Part shown: positions 34,164 through 42,985 of the stretch, one piece after another | Position numbering within the stretch: position 1 is the first letter of the stretch | How the letters are laid out: each line of letters begins with the position of its first letter | NCBI GenBank assembly: GCA_030710605.1 | Contig: CP092872.1 | Coordinates: 5,657,947-5,721,946, forward strand | Origin: Cordylochernes scorpioides | Taxonomy: Eukaryota > Arthropoda > Arachnida > Pseudoscorpiones > Chernetidae | Reading direction: 5' to 3' | Length of the DNA stretch: 64,000 nt | Translations under genes and position numbers: made by a program | Notes under the pieces: generated by a model | What the model saw: the letters and a program-made list of their open reading frames with translations, nothing else | Databases searched by the model: none | Told to the model about the DNA's origin: nothing

Positions 34164-34402
34164 CTAAAGAGACAAGGGTCGCCTCTCCCGTCAAAATAGA
34201 CGTCTAAACCAGACGCCATCTATTGACCGTCGCCGCAACTAGCGGCCTCGGGTTGGTGACAAAGCCACAACACCAGCTTTTGGCAAACTGAAAAGCGTCC
34301 ACCTAGAGACTATGGTTTCGGGCTAATGGCCCTCGTCAGTCTATTTTGACGGGAGAGGCGACCCCTTGTCTCTTTAGATCAATTTCCTCCCGGCAAAATC
34401 TT
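34164..34402 (-). mobile_element. Hammerhead-bearing insertion (239 bp) with 13-bp target duplication
   Basis: CAAGAATAATMTT is duplicated at 34151-34163 and 34403-34415; copy 1 has the empty site near 12866. Inverted arms of about 40 bp (CTAAAGAGACAAGG outward, GTCAAAATAGAC inward) lie near both ends. It contains a hammerhead motif and an AGATGGCG box (34215, minus strand). No ORF. The layout resembles small retrozyme or Penelope-derived units. Confidence 0.78.
34308..34339 (-). ncRNA. Hammerhead ribozyme, intact core and cleavage site
   Basis: The minus strand reads CTGACGA, stem II GGGC-CATTA-GCCC, GAAAC, loop CATA, GTC. Stem I pairs TCTA (after the cleavage site) with TAGA just before CTGACGA. 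Stem III is minimal: A-U and C-G around the CATA loop. All consensus core residues are present. It is a type I arrangement, with stem I open to the flanks. Confidence 0.85.
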
Positions 34403-34882
34403 CAAGAATAATATTGTGTTCAGCCGAGAGTTGCGCGAGGAGATTGTCCCTAAGATTGGGGTACAGGACCACAAGCACGACATTGTCCAAGACCATCCCT
34501 CGCTTATATAAAGGCCTCAAGATAAACTCACTAATTGTGTAGAAATTTATTTCATATAAATATAGAAATAATGTTGAATTCATTAAGATATTGTAAATAA
34601 ATTGTGAGAGAATTTGTGGTTGTTTTAAAAAAATAGTTTAGATGGCTCAAGTTTTCTCAGCTGCCGAGGAAAGGAAATTATTTGTTCAGGAAGCTCTGAA
34701 AAGGGAGTTGTGTAAACAGCTATTGTTCCCAGAGTTCATTCTTCCGTCAACATACATCCCCTGTATTTACATATGCTCTGTGTTACAGGATGTCTGTACA
34801 ACAGAACAACTGTGTTAGTTGGTCATCTCTCTTGAGCTAGGGATAATTTGTCACCACTGATGGCCACCACTACCATCCTACC

Positions 34883-35064
34883 CCACCAGCGAGTGCAAGT
34901 AACCAAACGGGGCTCTGGCACATTTGTAAGTGCAAAGTCGAACTGCTTTCACATGTGTAGACATGTGGTGCACTTACAGTAAAAAAAAAAGCAGTCGCTA
35001 ACTACCCAACATGATTATCATGGCCTGTACCACGTGTAATAGGGATAAGCAAAAAAAAAAAAAA
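34883..35064 (+). mobile_element. SINE-like retroposon (182 bp), copy 2
   Basis: Target duplications ACTACCATCCTACC (34869-34882) and ACTACCATCCTTACC (35065-35079). It starts CCACCAGCGAGTGC and ends in a 14-A run. It is inserted into the coding sequence of a non-LTR element whose C-terminal part follows. Confidence 0.85.
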
Positions 35065-35250
35065 ACTACCATCCTTACCGGTCACGGCCAAGTTCTGGCA
35101 GATCTCTGCCATAGAGATCCAACATGTCCTCACTGCCGGGAAGAGTCACAGACTGTGGATCACCTCCTTTTCTCCTGTCCAGCTTTTATGTTACACAGAC
35201 TACAGACACTGCTTGGAGTACAAGACTTCAGTCCTGTCCCTACTTCCTGA
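35065..35250 (+). pseudogene. Non-LTR retrotransposon C-terminal fragment
   Basis: The frame reads TILTGHGQVLADLCHRD, then TCPHCREESQTVDHLLFSCP, ending in a stop at 35250. The Cys-x2-Cys...His-x4-Cys arrangement after a TGHG motif is the usual C-terminal end of Jockey/I-type polyproteins, downstream of RT. The upstream part is replaced by the SINE. The B copy is frameshifted at the zinc motif. Confidence 0.75.
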
Positions 35251-35773
35251 CTCCCTGCCGCCCTGGAACTACCTGGTTTACCGCGGCAATCTGCCCTCCC
35301 TCCCCATGACTGGACTTCTCTTCTAGACTGTACCTGTACAACCCGGGTAGTTGGCGATTTACGTTCCAGGGGCCTGGGTTATCTCTATTTTCTCTCTTGT
35401 CTTTAATTGCATCAACGATCCTGTTTGGAATCCTGGATATAATCATGGAAACTAAGAAAAAGCATATCTTGATTGTGAAATTGAACGTTAATGATGGTTT
35501 GCGCCACCTATCGGAATAAATAAATGACTAGTTCGTTATAAAAAACTAGTTCTTTTCAAACCGAGCTCTAATTTATATATATTATGATTTAACAAATATG
35601 TGTAATAAAATTTGTGACATAAATTTACTGGCAATGTGTTTCTTTTTCAATAATATTGTAACAAAGTATTTATTATTTTATTAACAGAGTATTATTTTTT
35701 ATGTTTATATTTTGCTATACTCTGTACACTTCCCTCTTTTGCTTATCTTTTGTTTATCACTCATAGTTTGTTC

Positions 35774-35873
35774 NNNNNNNNNNNNNNNNNNNNNNNNNNN
35801 NNNNNNNNNNNNNNNNNNNNNNNNNNNNNNNNNNNNNNNNNNNNNNNNNNNNNNNNNNNNNNNNNNNNNNNNN
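35774..35873. other. Assembly gap (100 N) between contigs C and D
   Basis: Exactly 100 N. The left flank, read in reverse, continues the end of contig A without a missing base. The right flank is the inside of a pogo-like element whose other end type is at 22823 in contig B. Confidence 0.99.
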
Positions 35874-35979
35874 TATCGCATTTTAGTATAGTGCGATAAA
35901 AAAAAAAAAAACTTATTTGGAAAACCGTGTAAAAGCCAAAACGTGTAAAACAAGTACCGTGTAAATCGGGGAATAGGTG
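35874..35979. mobile_element. Pogo-like element, right part
   Basis: Carries AACTTATTTGGAAAACCGTG, a block unique to one side of the 23176 element, and ends CGGGGAATAGGTG before TA (35980-35981). With the left end at 22823 it would make one element interrupted only by contig C and gaps. Confidence 0.75.
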
Positions 35980-35981
35980 TA

Positions 35982-36173
35982 CGCGAATTCGCGTCCTCGA
36001 TTTCCAAAATTAAATAGAAAATCACCGGCGGCCGACACGAATTCACATCCACCAGGATCTTGTCCCAAACCTTCTTTGGTATCTATCAGTGGGTTGGTGA
36101 GAATCTCAGCTGACCTAATGTACCTGTGAAACGTGGGCAAGAACGCGAATTCGCGTCTCTCGGGTCGAAAATG
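35982..36173. mobile_element. piggyBac-like MITE, right half
   Basis: Continues from the TA with CGCGAATTCGCGTCCTCG and ends GGGTCGAAAATG before TTAA (36174-36177). It is homologous to the right part of the complete element at 23487 and complements the left half at 22762. Confidence 0.75.
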
Positions 36174-36461
36174 TTAAAAGAAACTTTCATACTTAAATGT
36201 TTTTTTTTTCACATATATAGATGGCGTGTTATATTGCCCTATAATTAATAAAGAATAAAATGTAGAAATGTCTACAACTGAAATATCAAAATTCTGGAAG
36301 GGCGAGAAACTTACAACTGGAGAGGAAAGGACAAAAGTCTTTTTTATATATATTTTCCCTCAAGGAGAAAGGTGGAACGAAAAATTCTGGTAACTATAGG
36401 GACCCCCAACAATTATCTTTTCTTTAAAACCAAACATTTAAAAAATATATTTTAATATATA

Positions 36462-37269
36462 CACTCATGGACAAAACTTAAGGAAGTTGTACCTTTTAGC
36501 ATGTATATCGGGATTGAGACAATAACTCTGAAAGATATTACAGTGACCTTTATTGAAGACACACGAGATAACCAATATACACTCATGGACAAAACTTAAG
36601 GAAGTTGTACCTTTTAGCATGTATATCGGGATTGAGACAATAACTCTGAAAGATATTACAGTGACCTTTATTGAAGACACACGAGATAACCAATATACAC
36701 TCATGGACAAAACTTAAGGAAGTTGTACCTTTTAGTATGTATATCGGGATTTAGACAATAACTCTGAAAGATATTACAGTGACCTTTATTGAAGACACAC
36801 GAGATAACCAATATACACTCATGGACAAAACTTAAGGAAGTTGTACCTTTTAGCATGTATATCGGGATTGAGACAATAACTCTGAAAGATATTACAGTGA
36901 CCTTTATTGAAGACACACGAGATAACCAATATACACTCATAGACAAAACTTAAGGAAGTTGTACCTTTTAGCATGTATATCGGGATTCAGACAATAACTC
37001 TGAAAGATATTACAGTGACCTTTATTGAAGATACACGAGATAACCAATATACACTCATGGACGAAATTTAAGGAAGTTGTACCTTTTATCATGTATAACG
37101 GGATTCAGAGAATAACTCTTAAAGATATTTTGATACACGGTGTGATCTTTATTCAAGACACACGAGATAGCCAAGTGTAACCAGCCTCTGTTTCCTTCAA
37201 AAAAAAAAAAAAAACCGACGACTGTCGACATCAAAGATTTTTCACTTCCTTAAGTTTTATCCATGAGTG
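36462..37269. mobile_element. Tc1-like MITE with six tandem 5' ends
   Basis: Begins CACTCATGGACAAAACTTAA after TA and ends CCATGAGTG before TA (37270-37271). The left end and the sub-terminal sequence through CACACGAGATAACCAA are repeated with a 118-bp period; units start with ACACTCATGG (fifth copy ACACTCATAG) at 36461, 36579, 36697, 36815, 36933 and 37051. The 3' part appears once. Open frames on the minus strand come from the repetition. Confidence 0.88.
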
Positions 37270-37271
37270 TA

Positions 37272-37762
37272 AATCCTATATAATAAATCGAGAGAGAAGA
37301 CATGTGACGTATAGGTCACTTTAAGATTCGCGTCACATAATCCCATAACCATATTCCTGTTCAGGTCATCAATAGATAAAACAGAAGGAAACACGGAGGA
37401 GCTTGACTCCATAAACTCTGGCTCTAAGGCAGAAGGAACATTAAGGTCAGGAAGCATGTTAATTAAATGACCCCGGTATAGGAAGCCATAGAGGGCCAAG
37501 TGACCTTTAGGAAAATTATAGCCGTGGGACAACGAAGAATGAAAAATTGCCTTTTTGTTGTATCATAGACAGTTAGGGTTTAATTTGCTCTGTTTATCCA
37601 CTGATTGGGCAGATTATAGTAATACCTTTGATTTGGTAGTTTGAGGATTAGACTTTCAGCGGTTTCACCAGTTTAATCTACAATATTGTCTTTTTAGACT
37701 TCGACTACCATATTATACGATTCTGATTATATATCTGACGCTGTAGGATGGAATCTTATGTA
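37272..37762. other. No gene seen
   Basis: A 91-codon minus-strand frame (37257-37532) has no recognised motif. A piece of the foldback spacer (TCAGCGGTTTCACCAGTTTA) lies near 37657. Confidence 0.5.
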
Positions 37763-37958
37763 CACTCATGAAGGGAAAGTCTTTTATATCGACGGTCGAC
37801 TGTTATTTTGAAGGAGACAGAGGAAATTTTGTTCACACTTGGTTATCTTGTGTGTCTTCAATCAAAGTCACTGTGTATCAAATATATTTCAAATTTATTG
37901 TCTGAATTCCGATATACATGCTAAAAGATACAACTTACTTATGTTTTGTCCATGAGTG
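37763..37958. mobile_element. Tc1-like MITE, 196 bp
   Basis: Ends CACTCATGAAGG and CCATGAGTG with TA on both sides (37761-37762, 37959-37960). The internal CACTTGGTTATCTTGTGTGT block matches the 36462 family in reverse. It has single ends, so it shows the unamplified form. Confidence 0.82.
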
Positions 37959-38305
37959 TATGAAGAATTTAGACTACAGAGAAGATCATAAAATATTTGA
38001 GTAGATTCTTAAAATGAGCTTTAAAATATGTTAGCTCTTTTGACTATTTGTATACTCTTACCTTTATATCAATTCGATGATTTGATGATTTTCATCACCA
38101 ATCGTGATTGATATCTTTGATACGGTGGTCAATGCCATCATGGATTCTCACCATTCTGAGCAATTCTCTTCATTTCTTCTCTTCATTCTATGAGATAATC
38201 GAACCAAGCCTCTCTCAGCCACATCATCTTCCTCTGATTTGAAAGTATACCTAGAGAGGCGCCTCTCTCTTTAATTATACATCAGAACAAGGCATCGTGA
38301 TACTC

Positions 38306-38331
38306 CTGTGGAAGGACTGACAGGTCCGAAA
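38306..38331 (+). ncRNA. Degenerate hammerhead-like motif
   Basis: CTGTGGA (consensus CTGANGA), stem II GGAC-TGACAG-GTCC, then GAAAG where GAAAC is expected. The architecture matches but two core positions are changed. Kept as a decayed member only. Confidence 0.3.
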
Positions 38332-38434
38332 GCTAGAGAATAAAAATTTGAGCAAGAAACTTAGCCCTGGAGACTTTATTTACCTTATTATGCATTATGT
38401 ACATCACCCCTTGTAAATAATCTTTACTAGTGAT

Positions 38435-38497
38435 GATTAAAAATGAACCACAACACCAGTTTTTGCCAATTTAGACAAAAAGCCAACAACCTGTATA
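38435..38497 (-). mobile_element. Hammerhead element, part distal to the TIR insertion
   Basis: Minus-strand sequence TTGGCAAAAACTGGTGTTGT matches the stretch that follows the ribozyme in the intact 34164 element. It is separated from its ribozyme part (40598 onward) by the 2.1-kb TIR element. Confidence 0.65.
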
Positions 38498-40595
38498 CAC
38501 CCATACCTCGCTTTGCGTCGGGGTTACGTTCCAAAAATTCACGACGCAAATTGAAACGACGCAAAGTGAAAATATGTGAAGGCGCAATCAAAAACAAAGG
38601 TGTTGCCATATTTTAGGAAAAAAAAAATTAAAGACTCGAATTCAAAACAATGCAACTTCGAAAATCTAACGACGCACAGTGAAAATCAGTAAAAAACAAT
38701 GGTTGCCTGTAAAGTCGGTTTTACGGGCGAAGATTTTACGTGACAACGGTAGAATATTTATTGATATGAATATAATTAAATTGCACAATAGGAACAAGGA
38801 ATTGAATGAAAATAAGAATTGCACAAATTTTAACTATAGAAATATATTTTGTTTACTAAAACATTGTACATGTAAACTTAAACTTAACTAATTCCTATTT
38901 GAGTGATTTTGTTGAGGATAGGACGATGATAGGAGAAATATGAAATGAAAGGAAGTGTTTCTGCTGTAATGTGTCTTGCGAAAGTCAAGTCGATAGTTGT
39001 TCCTTTTAACGTAGTTGACTTAGAAACGTTTGATACGCAATCAAGATTATACGTATTTTTCATGAAATTAAGAAACGAGTTGTCAGGCTTTACGTTTTTG
39101 TTAAAATCACCACACAGAAGAATCGGTATACTAGAATCAATTTGCACGAACGGTGGCACGTACTGGCTGTTGTGAATGTACGGACCGAGTCCTTGCCATA
39201 GTAACATTCCAATATCCTGCATACTAGCTCCTGGATGAATATATACAGCACCGAGTATAAACTTGAAGCTAGTATTAGCGGCGAAGCAAGTAACTTCAGT
39301 CATGCACATGTCACCCTTGGTTTTAATGACACGAGTTACGTCTGTAATCGCAACTTGGAACACTTCCGCCGTAGATGCCGATGATAATTTACGATAGATC
39401 GCCACTCCACCAGCCGCGTTGGTATCTGAGTTAGGTCGATTATTTTCCCTGGATACGCACTCATAACCCTTGATTGGAGTTGGTTCACAAGTGTCGCGCA
39501 TCCACGTTTCAGTCAATACTAAATAGTCTGATCGTGGTATCACTGTATCTGTTTCAATGTCCGCGGCATGGGCACTTAAACTTTGACAGTTGATGTTCGT
39601 TACAATAAGTTGTCCAGCGTCGGTTGCGTCGTCACAGAATTTTACGGCTTGTTTGGTAATTGTGTCTAGAGTGTGTCCACGAAGTCGTAAGTATTCATTG
39701 CGAATATCTCGAGTAGTCTGTGAGTCGTTTCCATCTCGGCCATGTTTGAAAACCAATGGAGAGTCCTCAGTTTATTCAGATCGAAGGTTCAAATTTTTGC
39801 TAAATAAATTTGAAATTAAATAAAATTTGTAATTGTAAATGATGAAGTTGAAAATTAAAACATTTACTTATATTAGATGTTAAAATTCTTGCTCAACACA
39901 GTTTAAATAAAGTTTTCTTATATCTGCCACTTTTTCTTAATATTTGTAATTTTAAATAATCAATTCGAAAATCAAAACATTTATTCAGATCGAAGGTTCA
40001 AATTTTTGCTAAATAAATTTGAAACTATTTAAAATTTGTAAAATAATAATTAATTAATTAATTAATTTTAAACTAATAATTTACTTAACACTATCAACAT
40101 TTATCAATAGTATGACATAACCTATAAACTCAGTTTCTCAACTTTTGTGTCAATCTAACAATTAATCAATCAATCATAGTTTACGATAATGAAATATCAG
40201 TGTACAATTATTTACCTTTATTGTTGTAGTTGTTGTAAATGACGAATCTAAGCACTCCACATTTTCACTACAGACACAGCTGACGATACTTTAACCACAC
40301 GTGTGAACTTGTATTATGACGCTTTCTTGTTTTTCCAACGCCAAGAACGTTCGAGAAAGACAAAGACAGAGACAAGCATGCGCCGATTCAATGCGCCTAA
40401 TTCTCTAGCGCTGCGCGCGCAGCTGCGCGCGCAGCACTCTCGTTCGGTGACTCATCGTAACGTTACCGGGCGTTACACTTTTTCATAAGTGACTCCCAGC
40501 CGCAACCTAATTTAAGACGTTGTCACGTCAAAATTAAGCAGCGACGCAACTTCGAAAAAACGCAAAACGAAACGACGCAAAGCGAGGTATTGGTG
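38498..40595. mobile_element. Pogo/Tigger-like TIR element (2098 bp) carrying an EEP ORF
   Basis: The ends are CACCCATACCTCGCTTTGCG and the inverse of CACCAATACCTCGC, with TA at 38496-38497 and 40596-40597. The flanks rejoin into a hammerhead element homologous to 34164-34402, which confirms the boundaries. A 262-bp internal-deletion form lies at 55251. Inside is an EEP-domain ORF and no recognisable DDE transposase. A 60-bp stretch (ATTCAGATCGAAGGTTCAAA and on) is repeated at 39774 and 39977, and a CG-rich palindromic run is at 40409-40436. Confidence 0.85.
38884..39771 (-). CDS. Endonuclease/exonuclease/phosphatase-domain protein, partial
   Basis: The open frame runs from a stop upstream of 39771 to the stop at 38884 (about 295 codons); no early ATG fits, so it is probably a 3' fragment. 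After a 50-residue leader (KHGRDGNDSQTTRDIRNEYL) the EEP fold is visible: LIVTNINCQSLSAHAADI, DYLVLTETWM with the catalytic Glu, GGVAIYRK, LGAVYIHPGAS, LLCGDFNKNV with Asp and Asn, and a C-terminal SYHRP where SDHRP/SYHDP is usual. Such domains nick DNA in non-LTR retrotransposons and at the C-terminus of Helentron helicases. The leader resembles the region between a PIF1-like helicase and its EEP domain, so a Helentron origin is my best guess. No RT follows. The frame is intact over the domain. Confidence 0.75.
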   Translation of the reverse strand, partial: TEDSPLVFKHGRDGNDSQTTRDIRNEYLRLRGHTLDTITKQAVKFCDDATDAGQLIVTNINCQSLSAHAADIETDTVIPRSDYLVLTETWMRDTCEPTPIKGYECVSRENNRPNSDTNAAGGVAIYRKLSSASTAEVFQVAITDVTRVIKTKGDMCMTEVTCFAANTSFKFILGAVYIHPGASMQDIGMLLWQGLGPYIHNSQYVPPFVQIDSSIPILLCGDFNKNVKPDNSFLNFMKNTYNLDCVSNVSKSTTLKGTTIDLTFARHITAETLPFISYFSYHRPILNKITQIGIS

Positions 40596-40597
40596 TA

Positions 40598-40700
40598 CCA
40601 TGGTTTAGGGCTATGACCCTCATCAGTAGAGGGACGGCTTCGATTCCATAACATTCTACGGGAGGGATTATGGAATCAGTCAAATTTACCAAACAGGTGA
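40598..40700 (-). mobile_element. Hammerhead element, ribozyme-side part
   Basis: The minus strand carries CTGATGA (40620-40626), stem II GGGTCATAGCCC, and TAAAC where GAAAC is expected, then CATGGTA; the TIR element inserted at this TA. The loss of the G makes it inactive. An inverted relative of its outer arm (CCATAACATTCTACGGGAGG) follows. Confidence 0.6.
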
Positions 40701-41172
40701 AGTGACAAGAACCAATTTTCAAGCTATAATATAAGTTTGTCCCAAAAGTTTGTAAACACATTGCTGTTGGAATATTACACAGAGTAACAATGGCTATAGA
40801 TGAGCTCGTGTTTGAAAAGGAACTTGTATGTATATAATAATTATTGTTTTTGTTGTTTTCATGTATAGACAAATATACCAAAATTTGTTTTGTATATTTA
40901 CTATTAATAATAAATAATATGTGAAGTTAAATTGGTTACGTCCTTCTTACTTACTTTAATTACATAACAATTGCAACAAATTCTAAATATATATCCATAT
41001 TGTTGCATCATGGCTAATGAACCTATTTTATTTTAATTTGTAATATTATTTTTCATATATTTTAAATTTTATATTTATTTATTTTTTAAACAGAATTTAT
41101 TTATTTATTTAACAATTGGGAGAGACACGCCATATCCACAATTTGGATAATTGCGTGTATATTTTAAATTAT

Positions 41173-41417
41173 GTTACGATGCACTAGCGCGCCATCTGTT
41201 ATCAAATTACAAAACTATTTTAGAGGCGTAATATTCTTTTTAAAATAAAACAATTTCTACTGCCCTTACTGCAATGGAAAAACTTAAACTGGCGAAACCG
41301 CTGGGAGGGTTCACCACTGATGAGCCAGGCCCTCCCTTTAATTTTTCCATTGCAGTAAGGACAGTAGAAATTGTTTTATTTTAAAAAGAATATTACGCCT
41401 CTAAAATAGTTTTGTAA
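41173..41417 (+). mobile_element. Foldback MITE, complete (245 bp)
   Basis: Same family as 24806. The 11-bp duplication TTTTAAATTAT lies at 41162-41172 and 41418-41428. The one-sided extension (TTACGATGCACTAGCGCGCC) is at the left end. The spacer has the same orientation relative to the extension as in the 24.8-kb copy. The 61.2-kb relative of the host retroelement shows the empty site. Confidence 0.88.
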
Positions 41418-41543
41418 TTTTAAATTATATACAATTAATACAATTGAACATTGGAAATCATTAAAATTAAACGTTCGATGTCAAATTTTGCATATAGTAA
41501 TTATAAATAGTAGCTTGAAATATGTACAGTCAACACTTTCGAC

Positions 41544-41820
41544 TCAAAATATACATCCTGCAGAATCTATTAAACTTGATGTATTGGTCTTTATTGCGCA
41601 AGCAGCTTGTTTTGTATTAGTCAGGTAAAGTTGGTTTTCTTCCCTTAGATCAGAAGTTAATGGACAGTTTATCAGAAGGTGTTCAGGGGTTTGTTGTTCG
41701 TTTCCACAAGTGCATGCAGGTGAACCAATTTTGCCAATTCTAAACAAATATGTGTTGAAGTCACCATGTCCAGTAAAAAATTGAACGTTATAGAAGTTGG
41801 GTTGAACATAGTTAGGAATT
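41544..41820 (-). pseudogene. Non-LTR retrotransposon C-terminal fragment
   Basis: Reads NFYNVQFFTGHGDFNTYLFR, then ACTCGNEQQTPEHLLINCPL and ends at a stop at 41544. The FTGHG...CxCG...HxxxxC pattern is the C-terminal region after the RT/RNase H part of Jockey- or R1-like elements. It is cut off upstream by the 5' truncation. Confidence 0.8.
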
Positions 41821-42139
41821 CTATATGTATTATAAACAGAATATATGTATTATAGAATCATCATTTGTATTTAGGTACACGTGTGACTTCACTGATCTCT
41901 TTGATGTGAGAAATAAATAAATGATTCTGGAGGCTAATTAAAGTTATCTCATTATTCCCTTATATAAATTTGTAGGATGGGCGAAACACGCTCTGGTAAG
42001 ATACAAGACCCGGCACAGGAGAGGATCAAGGTTGAAGAGTCTGCCAAGCCGCAACCTGGTGCAACATTATAATATCCAAATTCAAGTGTTTACGAACTTT
42101 TGGGATAACCTTATACATCATAAAGTTGCGGAAGGATGA

Positions 42140-42490
42140 TATTCATATATCATAATAGCCTTCATAGCACGGACTAGAATTACTTCAACTCTAGAAAGAG
42201 AAAGTCATATTCTCATCATCAAAAAGGAAAATATTCACTGCAGGATATGTGGAAATATGATATCTGATGATATCTCCCACTATATCATATAATGCAAATA
42301 TTTAGGTGAAGAAAGAGAAAAAACTCTTAAAAACACCTTCTGGAGACTTAGCAACCCACTGAAGACGCTGAAAACCTTTTCAGAAAATAAAAATATAGCA
42401 ATAGAACTCTATAACTTCTACAGATCAATTTTAAATAGATTCATACACAAAAGAGGTAGTGAGGAAAGTTTTAGAACAGATGCCTAAATA
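42140..42490 (+). pseudogene. Non-LTR retrotransposon C-terminal fragment, second family
   Basis: The frame encodes ESHILIIKKENIHCRICGNM, then DISHYII, a TAA in place of the expected acidic residue, CKYLGEE, and runs to a stop after SFRTDA at about 42487. The CRIC...H...C motif marks a retroelement C-terminus. A 3' UTR with AATAAA and a (TTG)n tail ends at about 42632. It is adjacent to the LTR at 42066 with no clear target duplication. Confidence 0.65.
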
Positions 42491-42985
42491 AATCCCTTTT
42501 CAAACAAAGACTCGCGTGCACAAGGGGAAACGGAGAGGAATTGCTGTATTGTTTTGTTGTTTGTATGGCGAATCCATACAGGGCAATGGGCCCTAATAAA
42601 AGCCTTTTGTTGTTGTTGTTGATATTCATGTATCTAGAGAAGAATCTCTCCTTTTAATTTATATAGGTTCTATTAATGAATTATACAAAAATTCCCATTA
42701 AATGTTAAAGAATGATCTGGCTTAGATCCAAACGCATATGTAAAAAAAAAAAAAACGTAACGGATCAAGGTAATAAAAATGTGGGAAAAAAAGTTCGCGC
42801 AGCTGGATGTTTTTCAACCATCGACAACACCAAGAACAGAAGGACGTGGTGGCCGGGGTTGGATTACTGTCTTTGCATCTCGAAACTTCAAACGCAAGCA
42901 ATTTCAGCTGAAAGGCCTTTCTCCTGTTAACAATGAAAAGTTGGCTTAAATTTAAATTAAGTTAATAATGCTATATATACACTCT
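42490..42985. other. Retroelement 3' UTR and unassigned sequence
   Basis: Up to about 42632 this is the 3' UTR and (TTG)n tail (GGGCCCTAATAAAAGCCTTT). Beyond that nothing is recognised; a 72-codon frame at 42712 has no motif. Confidence 0.5.

Larger units (their letters stand above)
23081..35773. repeat. Copy 2 of the 12-kb locus, inverted in the scaffold
   Basis: Read in reverse, this contig is collinear with B 11475-22820 and then with D 35982-36303. Specific insertions here are a foldback MITE at 24806, a hammerhead element at 34164, and about 1 kb of extra sequence at 32.4-33.4 kb. The Jockey-like element of contig A would lie directly upstream if A and reversed C are joined. Confidence 0.9.
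41097..41833 (-). mobile_element. 5'-truncated Jockey-like retrotransposon in the LTR
   Basis: The 9-bp target duplication AAACAGAAT lies at 41088-41096 and 41834-41842. The 3' end (left) has an ATTT-repeat tail. A related 3' end without the nested MITE lies at 61140-61520. Confidence 0.85.
41001..42066 (+). mobile_element. LTR (TG...CA) interrupted by nested insertions
   Basis: Starts TGTTGCATCATGG and ends CCTGGTGCAACA, matching the solo LTR at 18859. Removing the insertion at 41097-41833 leaves about 320 bp. The flanks ATAT and TTAT are an imperfect 4-bp duplication. AATAAATAAA occurs at about 41910. The Gag-like frame starts at 41978 (MGETRSGKIQD) and stops just outside the LTR. Confidence 0.78.

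Noticed and set aside
11475..35773. A giant transposon with 12-kb terminal inverted repeats
   Set aside because: The arms differ by many independent insertions, the centre and both ends fall at 100-N gaps, and the end bases fit contig A and contig D instead. Interleaved copies explain this with fewer assumptions.
38884..39771. Host endonuclease gene
   Set aside because: It lies wholly inside a TIR element with TA duplication and lacks an N-terminal start, so a transposon-borne fragment is more likely.
24806..41417. Inversion of the spacer between the two complete foldback MITEs
   Set aside because: After orienting both copies by the one-sided extension the spacer has the same direction in each.
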